NCBI GenBank assembly: GCA_950295325.1
Contig: OX485809.1
Location: 10,786,001 to 10,850,000 of the forward strand
Direction of reading: 5' to 3'
DNA from: Polytrichum commune
Lineage: Eukaryota; Streptophyta; Polytrichopsida; Polytrichales; Polytrichaceae
Length of the DNA stretch: 64,000 nt
The translations under genes and the position numbers were made by a program. Each line of letters begins with the position of its first letter. Positions within the stretch are counted from its first letter, which is position 1. The notes beneath the pieces were generated by a model that searched no databases, had not been told where the DNA came from, and saw only the letters and a list, made by a program, of their open reading frames with translations. Below, piece after piece: positions 35,801 through 46,670 of this stretch.

Positions 35801-38800
35801 ATGAGACCCTCTCGGAACCGAGAGGATCAAGTTGGGAATAGTATGGACCAGATTTTAATAACTATGATGTGGCTTGTATATGTGAATGTATGTGGACAAG
35901 CCAGTTATTCATTTTGAAATTTCTTGTTTCTGCACTTGCAACGAACCCTCTCGGAACCGAGAGGGTCTAGGATGGTTTTAGTATGGACCAGATTTTGACA
36001 ACCTTGATGTGGCTTTCACGGGTAGATCACTCCATTGTCAAGTTGAACACCACGTGCGACCAAAAAAAATCTTCTTTTGGTAAGTTGCACCACCAAAATG
36101 GGTCAAACTTTTATCAAATTTTTTTCATAAGTAGATATACACAGTACCTATGACATAGTCAAAAGTGGTAACTAAATTTGATGATTTGTTTTTTTCATAA
36201 AACATACCATTTCTAACTAGAATGACACAAAATTGAACTAAAAAATTTACTAAAAAAAATAAAGATGACTAAAAATTTCAAAAAAGTATACAAAAGATAC
36301 TATCAATGGTTATGTATATGTAGAAAAAATATCATAAATTTTAAAATTATATATGACATGTAATATAGGGGTAGCAAACTTTGTCCGCACGTGGTGTCAA
36401 CTTGGCAATGAAGTGACCTCCCCGTGGTGGCTTTTGTATGTCATTGTATGTGGACTAGGATGGTACTTAAGTTGAAATTTTTAGTGTCGGCTTTCCATCT
36501 TGGACTTACTTTGTTTTTCTGTTATCTTAGTTGGAGAAAGGTGTTGAGGGTGAGATTGCCTCATTTGAAAATGAATGCTCCATCGACATTAACTGGGTTT
36601 CTATGGAGGACCTTTTCCCACCTGCTCATTTTGTCGAGCATTGGAGGCTCATTTTGTGGGACAAGGCATTTCGAGTATATTTTGATGACAAAGGTGACTT
36701 CAAGTTCACCAAAGGGCTCAATCTCATGGAGTTCGAGGAAGGACCAATTGCTATCAAGCGCGTTGCTTACCGGTAATCATTTTTTCTTTTTCTTTCGTGC
36801 TTCATATCTTCGTTTCTTTTCACTACATTCTTTTGTTCTAATTTTCTTCACTTCATAGGTACATTCACCGTGAGCTTGTCGTTAAGAATGCTCTTCCAGC
36901 TTCGTCATTGCCGTCTTTCCTTCACGAGTGGGTCGATGACAACTCCAACCTTTTTGTGTACACGCCCATGCAACTTGCAAAATTTCCACACGTCCATTTG
37001 GTCACTGGTGGTTGGTACCTGGATTGTTCTCGTGGATTTGTTCCAGAAGTTGAAGAACCCCTCTACAGGAGCCTTGTTTCCGCTGCCCCTGAGGTCATTG
37101 AATTGGAGGAAGAGCCAGATGAAGATGAGAATCTTACTCCTACCGCCATTGACAAAGAGGTAGCACCGGTGAAGGCCAAAGGCAAGGGTAAGAGGGTAGC
37201 TTCTAGTCAAGTGTCCACCCGTTCTTTCACCAAGGCCTCTGTTCAGCGCACTCCCGCTACCACAGTTGTCGGAAGTCCAACGGCCACTCCTTCTGTCCCT
37301 TCTCGAGACCATGTTCCTGCTCCTTCCCATAGCGGTGTCACCATTCCCTCCGTGCCACGCAAGAGGAAGGCCGTCACTCCGGATACCTCCGGAACTTCTT
37401 CGGAGAAGTCGTCTTCTCTCTCTTTGCTTGAGAATATCGATATGGGGGAGCTCATAGAGGAACTCATGCGGTCCAAGGTTGCCCCCCCGGCTTACCGTCG
37501 CATCCAGGAATTTCTTACTAAGGTTTGTGCGACATTCTGTTGTTTTCTCGTTCATTCATTCTATTTCACCAATTGGTTTCTTATATTTTTCTTTGGCTTT
37601 TTGATTTCTAGGTGGGAGCGGGTCGTATTCGTCCTAATACCAAACCTAAGGTGCACACAGGGTTTGATCTTCTCTTCGCAGATGTGCCGGAGAACCTATG
37701 TGTTCTTGGCATCTCGTCATCTTCGTCCGATGTTCCTCAATGGAACAAGCGTTCTTCCTCTTACTTTGAGGTTCTATTTGCCTTTGCTAACGCAAACCTC
37801 CATGATGACGGCGTCCTTGTCTTTGCACACGCCGCCGATCCTGACGTCTCTAGATCCATACATAACTAGGCACACACAGAGGATTTCTACGTTGCCGAAG
37901 ACTGGTTTGGGATGAATGACCTCGACCTCCAATCGCCTACTAATCCAGCTGATTTGGTATGTCTTTCTTGCCTCATCTATTTCTAGTTTTCTCTTTTTTT
38001 CTCTTCCATTTTGTTTTCCTAATACTACCATTTTCATTTCTAACAGACTCGCAAGTTCTTCATCAAGGTTCTCGTGCGCAATAATTCGGTTTTGAATGTC
38101 CGGACTTCGGACTTCGAAGACATGGGTTACAATCTGAAGAGAGATGGTTGGCTCAACAGTTTTGCGGATGCCAAGAACCAGTCGATGAGGGAAGACGGTA
38201 TTCCTTGGAGAGGTGCTCGTGAGAAGCGCCCGGAGTTCTTCTCCATCATTTTCTCCGCCCTCACGGATAAGGATGACATTATTATGAATTGGCAATGTGG
38301 CCTTGGTCGGTTTTTCTTTTCCTTGTTTCATTTCCTTGTTTTTTTTCCTTGCTTCATTTCCCATTCATTCCCTTATGCTCATCTTATGGCATTTTGTTTT
38401 TATAGGAGGTTCCGTGATTGCATGTCGTTCCATTCAACGCCATATTGTGGCGCTTGAGTCCGATCTCGACATCTTTAAGTCCATCCTCCTTCCTATGCGT
38501 GAAACTGAGCAAGAACACACTTCTCAGCATGCTGCCCCACAACGAGGATCCGTTTTTGCTCCTCCTCCCCGGAAGATGGCCAAGCGCAATTTTGATTTGC
38601 TGTGTGCGTAAGTTCGTTCTTGTTTTCTTACTTGCTTGTATTTGTATCTTCTTCTATCGGATTTTTTGGCTTGTACTAATTTGTTTTGTTTTTCCGTTTT
38701 GACTGTGCAGAGTTCAAAATGAGAGTCCCATTCGTGTCCTTAATGCAGACATGTTTGCAACCCCTTCGACAACCTTCCAGCTCCCTTCGTATGCCGCTGA

Positions 38801-38939
38801 CATTGCCAATCTTTTGGCAAAAGCACCTTCCCCACCTCCTCGTCGCATTCGCCCTCTCAACAAAGTAGTATTTGATTTCCTAGACATAGAGGCCGACCAG
38901 GGCGAGGTTAGTGATAGACATGATAGTCCTAGTTGTTAA
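32876..38939 (+). CDS. ParB-like / DNA methyltransferase-like fusion gene (exons 2-11)
   Basis: Ten exons with canonical GT-AG borders: 32876-33537, 33621-33816, 33897-34094, 34196-34414, 36531-36772, 36859-37522, 37612-37956, 38047-38305, 38406-38607, 38711-38939. All joins keep one frame, ending at TAA 38937-38939. If exon 1 is separate, translation could start at ATG 32888 (1067 residues); with 12911-13240 it is 1181. The first large exon contains KMFYVWEGNHRLSAWW, like the G-x-HR-x-x-A signature of ParB/sulfiredoxin-fold domains. A Pro/Ser/Lys-rich linker follows (exon 6). Later exons resemble a permuted amino-methyltransferase: FDLLFADVPEN (DPPY-like position), GVLVFAHA, then DDIIMNWQCGLGGSVIACR and IVALESD (the FxGxG SAM-binding position). 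ParB-methylase fusions are known in phages and plasmids. The DPPY site is altered to DVPE, and a TAG lies at 37867-37869, so activity is doubtful. The family assignment is by motif. Confidence 0.6.
34455..36016. repeat. Palindromic satellite inside intron (exon 5 to exon 6)
   Basis: About eleven satellite units in the 2116-nt intron 34415-36530. Each has the same inverted repeat, with spacing near 139 bp but several truncated units (for example around 34930 and 35170). It continues for ~55 bp after the MITE (36427-36480). Confidence 0.9.
36017..36426. mobile_element. MITE with ~44-bp inverted termini
   Basis: A 410-bp AT-rich insertion in a satellite unit. The left end starts CACGGGTAGATCACTCC and the right end, read on the other strand, starts CACGGGGAGGTCACTTC. 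The similarity extends ~44 bp, including ACACCACGTGCG. It is flanked by the 8-bp direct repeat GTGGCTTT (36009-36016 and 36427-36434). An 8-bp duplication suggests a hAT-type transposase as the mobiliser. No coding capacity. Confidence 0.85.
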
Positions 38940-39116
38940 CTACACCTGGTGCGTTTGGAACCCCTATTCTCTATGTTTTCTTTATGTTTGAGTTACTTAC
39001 AAATTCCCTTGTTGAATTTCCATTTCCCTTTTTAAAACCCCATTTAACTCCATCATCTTATGTGTTTTTTACCTTTCAATCTCTCTTTCAATTACTTATC
39101 TTATGTCCATAAGTGG
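38940..39116 (+). other. 3' flank of the methyltransferase-like gene
   Basis: T-rich unique sequence between the stop codon and the next satellite block, probably the 3' untranslated region. No clear polyadenylation signal stands out. Confidence 0.4.
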
Positions 39117-41160
39117 CCGACCCTCTCGGAACCGAGAGGGTCTAGGATGGTTTTAGTATGGACCAGATTTTCACAACTATGATGTGGCTTCAGTATGTGA
39201 CTGTATGTGGACCAGCTAGTTATTCATGTTGAAATTGTTCGCGGGTGCATGAAAGGGAGACCCTCTCGGAACCCAGAGGGTCAAGGTGGGGATATTAAGG
39301 ACCAGATTTTGACAACTATGATTTTGCTTGTGTATGTGAATGTATTTGGACCAACTAGTTATTCATCTTCAAAAGTTTTGTGTTTGCAAGAGAGTGAGAC
39401 CCTCTCGGAACCGAGAGGGTCAAGGTGGGGATAGTATGGACCAGATTTTGACAACTATAATGTGGCTTGTGTATATGTTTCTTTGTGGACCACTTAGTAA
39501 TTCATGTTGAGAATTTTTGTGTGTGCACTAGGATGAGACTCTCTCGGAACCGAGAGGGTCTAGGATGGGTTTAGTATCGACCAGATTTTGAAAACTATGA
39601 TGTGGCTTTTGTATGTGAATGTATGTGGACCAACTAGTAATTCATGTTGAAATTGTTTGCGGGTTCGTGAGAGGGAGACCCTCTCGGAACCGAGAGGGTC
39701 GAGGTTGGGATAGTGTGGACCAGATTTCGACAACTCTGATGTGGCTTGTGTATGTGAATGTATTTGGACCAACTAGTTATTCATGTTCAAAACTTTTGTG
39801 TGTGCATGAGTGTTAGACCCTCTGAGAACCGAGAGGGTGAATTTGGGGTTAGTATGGACCAGAATTTGACAATTATGATTTGGCTTGTCTATGTGTATGT
39901 ATGTGGTCCATCTAGTTAGTCATAATGAAATTGATTTTGGGTGCATGAGAGTGAGACCCTCTCGGAACCGAGAGGGTCAAGTTGGGGACAGTATGGACCA
40001 GATTTTGTCAACTATGATTTGGCTTGTGTATATGTTTGTTTGTGGACCAATTATTAGTTCATGTTGAAAAGTTTTGTTTGTGCACTAGGATGAGACCCTC
40101 TCGGAACCGACAGTGTCTAGGATGGGTTTAGTATGGACCAGATTTTGAAAACTATGATGTGGCTTTTGTATGTGAATGTATGTGGACCAACTAGTAATTC
40201 ATGTTGAAAATGTTTGCGAGTGCATGAGAGGGAGACCCTCTCGGAACCGAGAGGGTCGAGGTTGGGATAGTGTGGACCACATTTCGACAACTCTGATTTG
40301 GCTTGTTTATGTGAATGTATTTGGACCAACTAGTTATTCATGTTCAAAACTTTTGTGTGTGCATGAGAGTGAGACCCTCTCGGAACCGAGAGGGTGAATT
40401 TGGGGTTAGTATGGACCAGATTTTGACAACTATGATTTGGCTTGTCTATGTGTATGTATGTGGTCCATCTAGTTAGTAATAATGAAATTGATTTTGGGTG
40501 CATGTTAGTGAGACCCTCTCGGAACCGAGAGGGTCAAGTTGGGGATAGTATGGACCAGATTTTGACAACTATGACTTGGCTTGTCTATGTGTATGTATGT
40601 GGACTAGGTAGGTACTTAGGTTGTTAATGTTTGTGTATTCATAAGAGGCCCACCCTCTCCGAACCGAGAGGGTCAATGTTGGGATAGTATGGACCAGATT
40701 TTTACAACTATGATGTGCCTTGTGGATGTGAATGTATGTGGTCTAGGTGGGTACTTACGTTTGAAATTTTTGTATATGCATGAGAGTGATACCCTCTCGG
40801 GTGTAGGTTGTGATAGTAAGGACCAGATTTTCACAACTATTATGTGCCTTTTGTATGTGCATGTATGTGTATTACGTAGGTACTTAGGTTGAAAACGTTT
40901 GTGTATCCTTGACAGTGAGACCCTCTCGGAACCGAGAGGGTCAAGGTGGGGATAGTATGGATAGTATTCATTTTTACATGAATGTATGTGGATTAGGTAG
41001 GTAATTAGATTTTGTCAAGTTGAGTGGTTGGACTACTTGTGGACCCTCTCGGTTTCGAGAGGTTCCAGTGGTTGGGGGTTTCTTTTTGGGGTTCATATTT
41101 GTCAAGGGGTTCGACTATTTGGGAACCCTCTTGGTTCCGAGAGGGTCCCTGGGTATGGGG
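39117..41160. repeat. Palindromic satellite, downstream array
   Basis: Units of ~139 bp with the same inverted repeat, continuing to ~40970. At the far edge (41041-41160) two degenerate units have the core in the opposite sense (GGTTTCGAGAGG, GGTTCCGAGAGGG) with different flanks, marking array decay. Confidence 0.92.
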
Positions 41161-41587
41161 TTCATCCCAGATTTTTGCATGTGGCATTATAGCCATAATG
41201 TTATATATTGCATCCTCTGTCATTATGTGCAATATTAGTTAAGATCCCCTAGTTAAGTTCAGATTCATCCCATTAATGTAATGCATTGAATGCATATCTC
41301 CTTCCAATTATGGTCACATCCCCGTGCACCCTTTTCACATTGTGCCGCTCCAAGCACATGCTCTCCTATTTCGGCATGTAATACTTTCAAGCCCAAGCAT
41401 TGTGCTACTCCAACCTATTGAGTGCTCGGACTCTCAACTCTGTTTCTACGAGATTGTCAACCTTGTTTCAGGTGAATGCTCTCACTTCCGATTGCCCTAG
41501 ATGTGTAGTCCTTATTCTTGAGTTGGATTCAGGTGTTGATTTGGTTAGGATTTTTGGATGCTCTCACTTTTAATGGCCCAAAAATTT
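41161..41587. other. Unique sequence between two repeat arrays
   Basis: No gene or repeat recognised. Confidence 0.45.
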
Positions 41588-42465
41588 CGGATTTTATGCT
41601 CTTGTTTTTGAGGTTAAGCCCTTGGCCAAAAATTTCAGATTGTAGGCTCTTGTTTGTGAGGTTAAGTCCTTGGCCAAACATATCATATTAGTGGCTCTTG
41701 TGTGTGAGGTTAAGCCCTTGCCCAAAGATTTCAGATTGTTAGCTCTTGTATATGGTGTTGAGGCCTTGGCCAAAAATTTCAGATTGTTGGCTCTTGTGTG
41801 TGAGGTTAAGCCGTTGCCCAAAAATTTCATATTCTATGCTCTTGTATGTGAGGTTAAGGCCTTGGCCACAACTTTCAGATTCTATGGTTTGTATATGAGG
41901 TTAAGGCCTTGGCCAAAAATTTCAGATTGTAGGCTCTTCTTTGTGAGGTTAAGTCCTTGGCCAAACATATCAGATTAGTTGCTCTTGTATGTGATGTTAA
42001 GGCCTTCTCCAAACATATTAGATTAGTGGCTCTTGTGTGTGAGGTTAAGCCCTTGCCCAAAAATTTCAGATTGTTAGCTCTTGTATATGGTGTTGAGGCC
42101 TTGGCCAAAAATTTCAGATTGTTGGCTCTTGTGTGTGAGGTTAAGGCCTTGGCCAACAATTTTAGATTGTAGGCTTTTGAATGTGATGTTAAGGCCTTGG
42201 CCAAATATTTCAGATTGTGGGCTCTTGTGTGTGAGGTTAAGGCCTTGGCCAACAATTTCAGATTGTAGGCTTTTGAATGTGATGTTAAGGCCTTGGCCAA
42301 ATATTTCAGATTGTGGGCTCTTGTATATGAGGTTAAAGCCTTGGCTAAACATATCAGATTAGTGGCTCTTGTGTGTGAGGTTAAGGCATTGGCCAAAAGT
42401 TTGTGATTGTTAGCTCTTGTAGATGGGGTTGAGGCCTTGGCCAAAAATTTGTTATTGTAGCCTCT
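41588..42465. repeat. 48-bp minisatellite, block 1
   Basis: Diverged tandem units of 48 bp, built around 'gaggttaaggccttggcc', 'aaatttcagattg' and 'ggctcttgt'. Because 48 is a multiple of three, frames stay open on both strands as 16-residue repeats (for example minus 42504-41875). No start, splice or family signal supports a gene. A higher-order period of ~480 bp is shared with blocks 2 and 3. Confidence 0.9.
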
Positions 42466-43549
42466 TGTGAACCCTTTGAGTGGTCCACCACTCTGCGGGA
42501 TCACTTTTAGTTAGAATGTTAGCATTAAAAGTTAGAATTGATAGGGAATTTAGGAAAAATTAGTTCATTTAGCATTTAGCCTAGAAGAAGGAAGGTCAAA
42601 ATGAAACTAAGTAGTGCTAGAAGATAGCAAAGTAGAAAAAATATGCTAGCTAGTAAAAACAACTAGCTAAGCAAATATTAGTAGATGCTAGCTATTAAGC
42701 AAATGTTAGTAAATGCTAGCTAAGCAAGTGTTAGTTTATTAGTTAGTGTGAGGCACACAAGACTATTAGAGGTGGTTTAGGTAAGAAGATAAAATCGGCT
42801 TGAAGACTTTTGAAGACAAAAAAGAAAGAGAGCAAGGGGGCTACTTGCCCACTTGCCCCCTTGCCAACTCGATGGCGGAAAAATTAGAAAGATTTCTAAA
42901 GGTTTTCTGTCGGAGCCACCTCGGCGAGAGGATAGCAACCTCAACCGGGAAAACCCCCGAGCCAAAATTTCGGGAAAGGGTTTGAAAAATGGATCCGGTG
43001 GAGGAGGGGTCCAACCCTTTTATGAGAGGGTTTAAAAACCCCTCCTTCCACCTTGTAGCTCTCTCTCTTTCTCTAGTTTTTGGGCGAAGCCCTGCTTCAA
43101 TGTAGTTAGGAAAAAATCCTTTAGCATGTATTCTCAATGGTCTAAAAGAAAGGCTTGAGAACCTCCTCTACTCTCTCTCTCCTAGTTAGGTTGTGTGTTT
43201 ATTAACACACCAACAAAATTATTCCTTCTTTTGTAGAGGTAGGTTGGATGGTAGAGTTTTGAGTAGAGGCATTATAGACCTCATCTGCCAATGCCCTGAA
43301 GGCTTAGTTCAAAAGCTAGAACAAGATACTTATCAATTTTCTCTTAGAGAGATTTCATATAGCTATCCATAGCCGTTTCCCATTTGTGATTTGGTTGAGA
43401 TGACAATTAGTTATGGATTTTCAAAGATGGAGTAGAAAAACTGGGTGGTCTTGTGGGTAGCGGCTGCTGGATCAGACCTGCGAGCCCAATAGGAATTTTA
43501 ATTCCAAGAAATTATATTTTTCCCAAGTAGAACTTTTGTGTAGCTTTCC

Positions 43550-43860
43550 AAAATGGCTTAGAACATTTGATTTGAGCATGATTTGAATTAGATATGAATT
43601 GTGCAAGATGGGACACATAGTTTGAGAACTTTTGGTTGACTGCTGCATTACAGAGGACCTGCTGGGTTCACTTCGGCTTACCTTTCTAATCACATATTTT
43701 TATCAAATACATCTTTTTAATATCTCTCCAGGGTCATATAGAACGTTTGATTTGACTAAGATTTGAATTAGATATGAATTGTTGAAGGCGAGATACATAG
43801 TTCAAGCCTTCTTGATTGACTGCTGTGTTACAAGGAGTCCGCTGAATTTCTATTAGCTTA
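43550..43860. repeat. Diverged ~180-bp direct repeat within the insertion
   Basis: Two copies of a segment containing 'gatttgaattagatatgaattgt' words, 'acatagtt' and 'ttgactgctg' (about 43555-43660 and 43738-43845). A weaker third copy may follow near 43915. No coding signal. Confidence 0.6.
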
Positions 43861-44756
43861 ACCTGCTGATGTCATAATTTTTCTAGTTAGAGCTTGTTCA
43901 TAGCTTTCCAATGGTATAAGGAAAGCCTAGATCCAAGTAGTAAGGAATGTGCTATGAATTTTTGAAGTTAGAAGGTAGATAGGTGGGTTGGAAGGGTCGG
44001 TTGAATCGACCTCACACTTCCAACCCTCATAACTTTTGCATTTCTTATCCGATTAGAGTGATTTTTAGATCATTGGAAAGATAATTTGGTGCACTAAGTA
44101 TAAATGTTATGCTTAGGATTAAATTACAGGGCAGAATAACACTTTATATTTTAATTGTTAACTAAGGTACGCTTACTACCAAACTAGTTACAAAGAAGGA
44201 GGCAAGGTCGACGCTCGGAAAGTGGAGCAAGGAAGGAGGTAGCGGCTCGGCCTACATCAAGCCCAAATCAACCGAGGAAAATTGAGGTAAATTAACTAAC
44301 CTTAAGCCTTCCATTTAGGATTGGAGGGAGCACGGCTAAGGTACGTATCTCTAAACCCACTCACCTATCTCGTAAGGTCAAATGGCTTGACCACTTGACC
44401 GCCAAGGGAGTACCCAATTCCATTGTTTTCGGGGCCCTTGGTATGTTTTGTGGTAGTAGCTTCATTTATTAGCAAGTTTCGTGTGTGGTAAGTCGGATTA
44501 ATCACCGACACGACCACTCTGAATGTTGTTGGTGGAAAGGTGGGGTTAATGACCCGCGAATCCACTATTATGTTGTTGGCCCCATAGATTGGGAGTAATG
44601 GCCCCAACCTATGAAGATTGCGCAACAGGTTGAACCTACAGGTCGCCCGTCACCCTGGTCCCATTGAGTTGCATTTCGTGGTCTATCCAGTGTAAACACA
44701 TTTAACAATCAAAACATACCAAATAAATCGTAAACCCTTGTTGGCAAGAGACCCGA

Positions 44757-45054
44757 TGTCGCAACCCTTGCTAGGTCCCTTAATAATCTTGCCAATTTTC
44801 AATTCTAGCAAAGGTTACGAGTCGCTAACCCTTCGCATTCCGCCATGCTAATGGTTAGCTCCTCTTACCCCGGACCAATAGTTCATAGGAGGGAACCAAC
44901 CCTCCTACTTTGCTTTCGGGACTCACCCCTTAATCGGTAACCCATTTCCCCAATGTGGACTTCCATCCATGGAAGTCCAATCCCATGTTGATCATCGCGT
45001 TGCCGGAGCAACACTACAACAACCCGAAGCATACTAGGCAACTATGGCCTCACA
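44757..45054 (-). mobile_element. Truncated LTR of the TGTCGC family
   Basis: About 298 bp equal to the 3' end of the minus-strand LTR (TGTCGCAACCC...), breaking off after 'cctcacaatag'. Only one terminus is preserved, so it is a deletion remnant. Confidence 0.85.
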
Positions 45055-45315
45055 ATAGAATAGGTTGTAGGTTAAGGTTAGAACTAGATATGAAATTGGT
45101 TAGTGGAGTTTAAAGCCACACTAGTAAAAAACTAAGGCCTAACCTCCGGAGGTACTACGACGCATATTTAATCTCCCTTAAAAATCTGACTACTCACGTT
45201 ATACACCTATCATCCGGGTTCGGCTTGGGCGCCTGCAAATGCAGGCCACCTTCACCGAAGGGCTTGTGTGATACTTTTAGGCTCCCTCGAAAGGGGGTGG
45301 CCCAAAAGTACCACA

Positions 45316-45698
45316 CCTCTTGTATGTGAGGTTAAGGCCTTGGCCAAACATATCAGATTAGGGGCTCTTGTGTGTGAGGTTAAGCCCTTGCCCAAAAATT
45401 TCAGATTGTTAGCTCTTGTATATGGTGTTGAGGCCTTGGCCAAAAATTTCAGATTGTTGGCTCTTGTGTGTGAGGTTAAGGCCTTGGCCAACAATTTTAG
45501 ATTGTAGGCTTTTGAATGTGATGTTAAGGCCTTGGCCAAATATTTCAGATTGTGGGCTCTTGTGTGTGAGGTTAAGGCCTTGGCCAACAATTTCAGATTG
45601 TAGGCTTTTGAATGTGATGTTAAGGCCTTGGCCAAATATTTCAGATTGTGGGCTCTTGTATATGAGGTTAAAGCCTTGGCCAAACATATCAGATTAGT
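45316..45698. repeat. 48-bp minisatellite, block 2
   Basis: Eight 48-bp units. Nearly identical over its whole length to 46773-47152, which shows recent higher-order duplication. Its last bases (TTAGT, 45694-45698) are the target duplication of the next LTR. Confidence 0.9.
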
Positions 45699-46670
45699 TG
45701 TCGCGCACCTCTCCATGAGGAGTGCCCGAAACACCATGGGCACAAGGGGGACCCCGGAGTGACACCCGGGACTTGTGGCGCCGTTGGTGAGAGGGCCCAA
45801 GTGATCCTAGTGTGGGTGAGGTCCCCGGGCGTTGGGAACGCCTCCCATCCACGAAGACTAGGAGGCACAAGGGTAAGGCCATGAGCTATGCGTATCTCAT
45901 GGCGTGGTGATTCTAGAATGCTCAAGAACACCTCAATCCGAGGTGTGAGCTAGGAGTTATGGCCATTTGAGTGGGGCGTTGTCCCGGGACAGCGCCCTGG
46001 TACAGCAGTGCCTGGGAGTGATTCCCGGGACTGCCAAGGTTCAAACAGGCATAACTTCCTCACCACTTGCCCGAATGGGGCAAGTGAGGAGTGCATCGGC
46101 ATCTACGTGAAGCGTAGATGAAGATGGAGTGGTTGGTTGCTGGAATCAGACATCATACAAGGAAGTTATGATGGTCTGAAGCTGTGGGGGCTTCTAGGCC
46201 CAGCGGCTAAGGGAAAATGTCCACTTGGCCCCAACTCTTGGTAGAGAGACAAGAGGTTGGTTGACGGTGGGGTAGGGGCCCCGCGTAGAGTCCTAGAGGC
46301 TTATATGGGTGAGGTGGTGTGGCCTCACCCACCCGAGGCCGAACGGCAAGGCCTCCATGGGCATTGGCCCATTGTGAGGCCATAGTTGCCTAGTATGGTT
46401 CGGGTTGTTGTAGTGTTGCTCCGGCAACGCGATGATCAACATAGGATTGGACTTCCATGGATGGAAGTCCACATTGGGGAAATGGGTTACCGATTAAGGG
46501 GTGAGTCCCGAAAGCAAAGTAGGAGGGTTGGTTCCCTCCTATGAACTATTGGTCCGGGGTAAGAGGAGCTAAGCATTAGCATGGCGGAATGCGAAGGGTT
46601 AGCGACTCGTAACCTTTGCTAGAATTGAAAATTGGCAAGATTATTAAGGGACCTAGCAAGGGTTGCGACA
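45699..46670 (+). mobile_element. Solo LTR of the TGTCGC family
   Basis: 972 bp, TGTCGCGCACC...GGTTGCGACA, flanked by a perfect TSD, TTAGT (45694-45698 and 46671-46675), with minisatellite on both sides. Confidence 0.93.

Larger units (their letters stand above)
42466..45315. mobile_element. Unclassified 2.85-kb insertion in the minisatellite
   Basis: The minisatellite is interrupted here with CCTCT duplicated on both sides (42461-42465 and 45316-45320). Block 3 (near 46770) shows the uninterrupted sequence with one copy. The insertion starts TGTGAACCC and ends GTACCACA, so it has TG...CA termini. The right end is a ~20-bp-arm hairpin (45258-45315). I find no long LTRs, primer site or coding frame. 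The duplication could also be read as 8 bp (CCTCTTGT). It may be a truncated or non-autonomous LTR element. Confidence 0.55.

Noticed and set aside
36905-37555. Minus-strand 216-codon ORF over exon 7
   Set aside because: Antisense shadow; the plus strand has consistent splice borders and frame.
13844-41160. CRISPR-like appearance: regular palindromic repeats with variable spacing sequence
   Set aside because: The 'spacers' are near-copies of each other, units are ~139 bp, there are no cas genes, and the genome is eukaryotic. It is a satellite.
13844-41160. Hairpins in each satellite unit as transcription terminators
   Set aside because: No T tract follows, they are not at gene ends, and intrinsic terminators are a bacterial feature.
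41875-42504. 209-codon minus-strand ORF with LAKALTSHTRA repeats as a repeat protein
   Set aside because: It follows from a 48-bp repeat without stops; several frames on both strands are equally open and no start or splice context is present.
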